From Candidatus Benthortus lauensis (GTDB lineage Archaea; Thermoproteota; Nitrososphaeria_A; Caldarchaeales; Wolframiiraptoraceae): 33,588 nt of DNA. A program made the translations under genes and the position numbers. Below the pieces are notes generated by a model. That model was given only the letters and a program-made list of their open reading frames with translations, did no database searches and was not told the origin of the DNA. Position 1 is the first letter of the stretch. Every line of letters starts with the position of its first letter. Of this stretch, positions 30,711 to 33,588 are shown piece by piece. The stretch covers positions 1-33,588 of the forward strand of contig JAHSRM010000024.1 in NCBI GenBank assembly GCA_021650775.1. Reading direction: 5' to 3'.

Positions 30711-31529
30711 ATGGGAAGCAGGAGATTTTTTCTTAAGCTTTTAGCCTTCTCAGCTCTCATAGCACCATTCATACCGATAGGCAGATATCTACAACGCAGG
30801 GAGAAGGTGGACCAGATTAAACAGAGGGTAGCAAACATTAACGAGCTTAAATCTCTAGGCGAGATTAACTTCGTCTTCCCAAGAACTGGAGACCCTGAGC
30901 AAGATATGGACCCCTTTAGACAATATGCCCTAATTCTTACGCCCACGGGGGAGGTCAGGGCCCTGAGCAGAGTCTGCGTCCATCTCTGGTGCCTATGGAA
31001 ATATGACCCGAACTTAGCAGAATGCATATGCCCATGCCATGGAAGCGTCTATAACCCGGACACAGGAGTGGCAACCAAAGGACCAGCATACTATCAACCC
31101 TATCCAACCAATGCTTTACCCATGCTTAAAGTAGAGCTAAATGAGGATGGTGACATATATGTATCCCAGCTTGATGGAATAGTAGGATATGGTCGTGAAT
31201 GGAAGAAAGACCTAGCAAACATACAATCAATGTTGAGGAAAGCCCCAGACAAAGAGATACGAGCATACACGCCGTTCTGGAAATCCATAACAATAACTGA
31301 GACGGAGAAATTAATTAGGCGGTATAATATAAAAGTTTTGAAAATTTATGGATATGTGAAAAGAGGTAAAGAGACTGAATGGCTTGTGGCTGGAAGTCTT
31401 GATGAAGCGAAAGAGAAGATGGAATGGGTGTATAGTATTGAAATCTTCGCTAAACCTGGTGAAATACTTAAAGTAGCGGATGATGATAGAGTTATAATCC
31501 CGATGATTAGAGGTAATGTGAAACCATGA
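30711..31529 (+). CDS. Tat-exported Rieske iron-sulfur protein
   Basis: 272 residues. A twin-arginine signal/anchor SRRFFLKLLAFSALIAPF opens the protein. The [2Fe-2S] ligands are C89 and H91 (CVH) with C107 and H110 (CPCH); C94 and C109 sit where bc-type Rieske proteins form the stabilising disulfide, and GPA after the second box matches the Pro loop. An extra C105 is unusual. After ~165 comes a roughly 100-residue soluble domain of unknown kind. Expected to carry electrons on the outer face of the membrane. No cytochrome b or other complex III gene is adjacent. AT-rich codon use differs from the ribosomal and transporter genes. Confidence 0.87.
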   Translation: MGSRRFFLKLLAFSALIAPFIPIGRYLQRREKVDQIKQRVANINELKSLGEINFVFPRTGDPEQDMDPFRQYALILTPTGEVRALSRVCVHLWCLWKYDPNLAECICPCHGSVYNPDTGVATKGPAYYQPYPTNALPMLKVELNEDGDIYVSQLDGIVGYGREWKKDLANIQSMLRKAPDKEIRAYTPFWKSITITETEKLIRRYNIKVLKIYGYVKRGKETEWLVAGSLDEAKEKMEWVYSIEIFAKPGEILKVADDDRVIIPMIRGNVKP

Positions 31530-32107
31530 ACATATTACTGCCTGTATTCTATGTCAGCACAACCCTAATAATCGTTTTTACAGCTACATCATACCTCCTT
31601 AAGATAGATTTATGGCCAACCCCCGATAAACCACTAAGAACAAGTCTATTCCTAATTCTTGGAAATTTATGGATCATCGCAAACCTCTATCTAGCATTCA
31701 TACTTAGTATTCAGCAGCCCTCATACCTAATATTCCAGAGCATCATATGGAAACTATTGGCAACCTTGATGATTTCATTATCAATTATATTGTCTCTCTG
31801 GGCCTGGAAGGTATTTGGCTTAAAGAGGATACTTGGATTTAAAATCAACAAGATTATCACAGATGGACCATACAGGTATATGAGGCATCCACAATACTTT
31901 GCCATAGCTTTAGCTACTTTAGGATTAGCCATCCTAATCAATACTTCATATATGTTAGTCTTCTCCATATCAACAATAATCACTTTCTACCTAATTGCAT
32001 TATTTGAGGAAAGAAAACTTTCAAGTATATTCGGTGAGGAATATATGAGGTATAGGAGGAAAACTTCGCTTATCTCTCTATTTATCAGAAAAAGAAAGAG
32101 AACATAA
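31526..32107 (+). CDS. Isoprenylcysteine O-methyltransferase-like membrane methyltransferase
   Basis: 193 residues, about five hydrophobic helices. The C-terminal block ITDGPYRYMRHPQYFAIAL...EERKLSSIFGEEYMRYRRKTS is the SAM-binding signature of the ICMT/PEMT family. Archaeal substrates are unknown; lipid, quinone or protein carboxyl/thiol methylation are possibilities. It overlaps the Rieske stop by 4 bp (ATGA), implying coupling. AT-rich like its partner. Confidence 0.82.
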   Translation: MNILLPVFYVSTTLIIVFTATSYLLKIDLWPTPDKPLRTSLFLILGNLWIIANLYLAFILSIQQPSYLIFQSIIWKLLATLMISLSIILSLWAWKVFGLKRILGFKINKIITDGPYRYMRHPQYFAIALATLGLAILINTSYMLVFSISTIITFYLIALFEERKLSSIFGEEYMRYRRKTSLISLFIRKRKRT

Positions 32108-32159
32108 CGATAAATCATCGGCCCGGATTGCTAATGTTTAAAATAATTGCCTAAGATTT

Positions 32160-32174
32160 TTTCATTTAATGAAA
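32160..32174. promoter_or_regulatory. 15-bp palindrome upstream of the YHS gene
   Basis: TTTCATT-T-AATGAAA, perfect 7-bp arms, 8 bp upstream of the TATA box (32182-32187). The position suits a regulator that assists or blocks initiation; the TRASH-domain regulator encoded next door is the obvious candidate. Confidence 0.4.
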
Positions 32175-32181
32175 GCGCATG

Positions 32182-32187
32182 TTTATA
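32182..32187 (+). promoter_or_regulatory. TATA box for the YHS gene
   Basis: TTTATA in GTTTATATTC, centred about 36 bp before the ATG; predicts a leader of around nine bases. Confidence 0.45.
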
Positions 32188-32220
32188 TTCACTTAGATGA
32201 TGATTTATTTGTGATTGGAT

Positions 32221-32376
32221 ATGGTTGAGAAGGTTAAAGATCCGGTATGCGGGATGGAGGTTGAGACGACAACTGAGTTTAGGTCCGAGCATATGGGAAA
32301 GACCTATTATTTCTGCTCTGAGAACTGTAAGAAAGAGTTTGAGAAAGACCCGCACAGATTTCTTCACGGCCACTAA
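32221..32376 (+). CDS. YHS-domain metal-binding protein (51 aa), not in ORF track
   Basis: Small ORF too short for the track. It reads MVEKVKDPVCGMEVETT, then GKTYYFCSENCKKEFEKDPHRF, the full YHS motif with C-G-M and C-x3-C metal ligands, and ends in a His-containing tail (FLHGH). YHS domains are usually attached to copper or heavy-metal P-type ATPases; a free one may act as a metallochaperone or sensor. Followed by a regulator with a related TRASH domain, in an arrangement recalling the small TRASH protein of archaeal copper clusters. No CopA-like ATPase lies in the window. Confidence 0.92.
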   Translation: MVEKVKDPVCGMEVETTTEFRSEHMGKTYYFCSENCKKEFEKDPHRFLHGH

Positions 32377-32398
32377 TCTCTTCAATTCCTTTTTAATC

Positions 32399-32420
32399 CT
32401 TAAGTAATAGTATACTTGAG
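32399..32420. promoter_or_regulatory. Imperfect inverted repeat before the TRASH regulator
   Basis: CTTAAGTA-atagta-TACTTGAG, seven of eight arm bases paired, between a TTTTTAAT box (32391-32398) and the TTG start at 32427. Probable autoregulatory site of the following gene. Confidence 0.4.
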
Positions 32421-32426
32421 ATTGTT

Positions 32427-33041
32427 TTGGCCTTGAAATTAGATTCTATCGATTATAGGATTCTTTTCATTTTGCAGAGTGAGGGGAGGATCTCTATACA
32501 AGAGTTGGCTCGTAGGGTTAGAGTGAGTGTTCCGACGATACGTCAGAGGTTGAGTAGGCTTTTGAGTGAGGGTGTTATTAGGGGGTTTACTGTTCTCCTG
32601 AATCCCAGATATATCTCCGGTTATCATGATGTTTTCATATGGATTAATGTTAAGCCGTCTGAGATAACTCAGGTAGTGAATAAATTGGTTGATATGGAAG
32701 AGGTTTTGGGGGTGTATCGTATTATTGGCGAGCATGACTTACTCGTAAGGGTGGTTGTCCAGAGCTACGCCGACCTCGACGAGTTTATATCTAGGAGGCT
32801 TTCCTCAATCAGGGGTATACTAAGTCTGAGAACCAACATGGTCATAAACGTCCTTAAGGATAACCCTGGGCCGAGGCTCATGCCCGGAATGGGTTTAAGG
32901 GTTTATTGCGCCGTATGTGGTAAGGAGATCGACGGCAGGCCTATTAAACGTAGAATTGATGAGAAGGAGTATTACTTGTGCTGCTCCACTTGTGCATCCT
33001 ACTTCGATAAGAAGACGGCCATGGGTAGGCTGATTAAGTGA
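32427..33041 (+). CDS. Lrp/AsnC-type regulator with C-terminal TRASH metal-sensing domain
   Basis: 204 residues. HTH at ~8-55 (LDSIDYRILFILQSEGRISIQELARRVRVSVPTIRQRL), a RAM-type ferredoxin-like domain ~60-145 (VLGVYRIIGEHDLLVRVVV), then a TRASH domain ~158-200 with CAVCGKEIDG...YYLCCSTCASYF, i.e. C-x2-C and C-x3-C ligands. Family knowledge: CopT/CopR-like archaeal proteins of this design sense copper or other soft metals. It starts at TTG (a second TTG two codons on). It probably controls the YHS gene 50 bp upstream and perhaps the Rieske pair. Confidence 0.92.
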   Translation: MALKLDSIDYRILFILQSEGRISIQELARRVRVSVPTIRQRLSRLLSEGVIRGFTVLLNPRYISGYHDVFIWINVKPSEITQVVNKLVDMEEVLGVYRIIGEHDLLVRVVVQSYADLDEFISRRLSSIRGILSLRTNMVINVLKDNPGPRLMPGMGLRVYCAVCGKEIDGRPIKRRIDEKEYYLCCSTCASYFDKKTAMGRLIK

Positions 33042-33081
33042 GCTTCTCCATATATCGGGTTCCGGGGTCCTGGGACTCATC

Positions 33082-33089
33082 TTTAAATA
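33082..33089 (+). promoter_or_regulatory. TATA box for rpl24-rps4e, with long leader
   Basis: TTTAAATA; initiation expected near 33112, which leaves about 56 bases before the L24 ATG. Unlike other promoters in this window, the leader is long, and it holds a 16-codon ORF (33125-33175) overlapping the L24 start. Confidence 0.45.
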
Positions 33090-33167
33090 GTCAAGGTGGG
33101 GGTGTGGTGGCAGGATTAGGGCGTATGACCTTGATGGTTCACGTGGGCTGCGGGGTGGCTGGGCGGC

Positions 33168-33542
33168 ATGGCTAGGGTGTCCTCTAAGCCTAGGAAGCAG
33201 AGGCGGAGGCTGTTCAACTCCCCCCTTCACAGGCTTTCCAAGCTTATGTCCGCTCACCTCTCACCTGAGCTTAGGGAGAAGTATGGGAGGAGGAGCTTCC
33301 CCGTCAGGGTCGGGGACACGGTGAAGATTATCTCGGGAGAGTTCAGGGGTGTGGAGGGGAAGGTCACGGGCGTGGACCGTGTGAATCAGAGGGTCTATGT
33401 CGAGAACATAACTATGAAGAAGGCCGACGGGACCACGGTTCCCCGCTCCATCCACGTCTCCAACGTCATGATAACCCAGCTCAAGCTAGACGACAAGTTT
33501 AGGGAGAAGGCCCTGATGAGGGGTAAGGAGGTGGCCGCCTGA
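33168..33542 (+). CDS. rpl24: Ribosomal protein uL24
   Basis: Early-assembly large-subunit protein. 124 residues: SSKPRKQRRRLFNSPLHRLSKLMSAHLSPELREKYGRRSFPVRVGDTVKIISGEFRGVEGKVTGVD is the archaeal uL24 N-terminus and KOW motif, then VYVENITMKKADGTTVPRSIHVSNVMITQL. First gene of a plus-strand ribosomal segment, overlapping S4e by one base (TGATG). In most archaea it directly follows L14, which here lies about 15 kb away on the opposite strand. Confidence 0.96.
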   Translation: MARVSSKPRKQRRRLFNSPLHRLSKLMSAHLSPELREKYGRRSFPVRVGDTVKIISGEFRGVEGKVTGVDRVNQRVYVENITMKKADGTTVPRSIHVSNVMITQLKLDDKFREKALMRGKEVAA

Positions 33543-33588
33543 TGGGGCATCTCAAGAGGCTTGCCGCCCCACCCCACCTCGACATACA
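33542..33588 (+). CDS. rps4e: Ribosomal protein eS4, 5' fragment
   Basis: Only the first 15 codons are inside the window (MGHLKRLAAPPHLDI), matching the eS4 opening HLKRLAAP. The ATG overlaps the L24 stop. The L24-S4e order is the conserved archaeal one and suggests that the rest of the spc-type cluster continues beyond the window. Confidence 0.85.
   Translation, partial: MGHLKRLAAPPHLDI

Noticed and set aside
1-33588. tRNA genes, rRNA, CRISPR array, insertion sequences, replication origin
   Set aside because: I saw no T-loop GGTTCRA-type cloverleaf, regularly spaced repeats, transposase motifs or ORB-like repeats while reading both strands.

Overview
The window is archaeal, most likely from a thermophilic TACK-group (Thermoproteota-like) lineage. 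Evidence: archaeal uL14, uL22, uL24, uS3, uS17, uL29 and eS4; eS25 and eS30, which I associate with TACK rather than euryarchaeal genomes; RNase P protein Rnp1; fibrillarin and Nop5; a Taw2-type wybutosine enzyme; and a coenzyme F420 ligase. Most of the DNA is GC-rich with GTG/TTG starts. At many transcription-unit starts a TATA-like hexamer lies about 26 bp upstream of a start codon, so leaderless mRNAs appear to be the norm, and I used this to correct several starts in the ORF track. I cannot name the genus.

Layout. 0-4.4 kb: an APC amino-acid permease fused to a UspA-like domain, a stand-alone RAM (Lrp ligand-binding) protein and a UspA protein. Then on the minus strand come a tiny, extremely acidic peptide, a candidate C/D box sRNA, an HTH plus PD-(D/E)XK nuclease, cofE and a small membrane protein. 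4.5-9.6 kb: a complete branched-chain (or related) amino-acid ABC importer, livGF and livK on minus and livHM on plus, split by a divergent promoter containing a long-spaced inverted repeat. 9.6-13.1 kb: two uncharacterised genes, an MscS-like membrane protein, a ribokinase and a cyclophilin-like protein sharing one TATA box, and eS25. 13.2-17.4 kb: a BtuFCD/FepBCD-like importer under a promoter with a 19-bp operator-like palindrome, followed by overlapping taw2 and an SCP2-domain gene.

17.3-22.7 kb: nop5, fibrillarin, L22, S3, L29, S17 and Rnp1 run as one minus-strand block. A VapBC toxin-antitoxin pair with its own promoter sits between Rnp1 and L14. eS30, missing from the ORF track, diverges from nop5. 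L24 and S4e, normally directly after L14, are found about 15 kb away on the other strand at the window end, so the ribosomal cluster is broken in several places. 22.7-25.8 kb: ornithine carbamoyltransferase with an altered HCLP motif, SfsA, an unknown protein and a duplicated DUF350-like membrane protein.

25.8-30.5 kb: a four-gene minus-strand operon that I cannot match to a described system: an anchored exported protein, a polytopic membrane protein, a PRC-barrel/zinc-ribbon protein and a membrane-anchored M6-type metalloprotease whose cytoplasmic tail ends in a zinc ribbon. 30.5-33.0 kb is visibly AT-richer. It carries a Tat-exported Rieske protein with no cytochrome b, an ICMT-like membrane methyltransferase, a 51-aa YHS metal-binding protein (missing from the track) and an Lrp-type regulator with a C-terminal TRASH metal-sensing domain, with palindromes in the promoters of the last two.

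No tRNA, rRNA, CRISPR array or insertion sequence was recognised.
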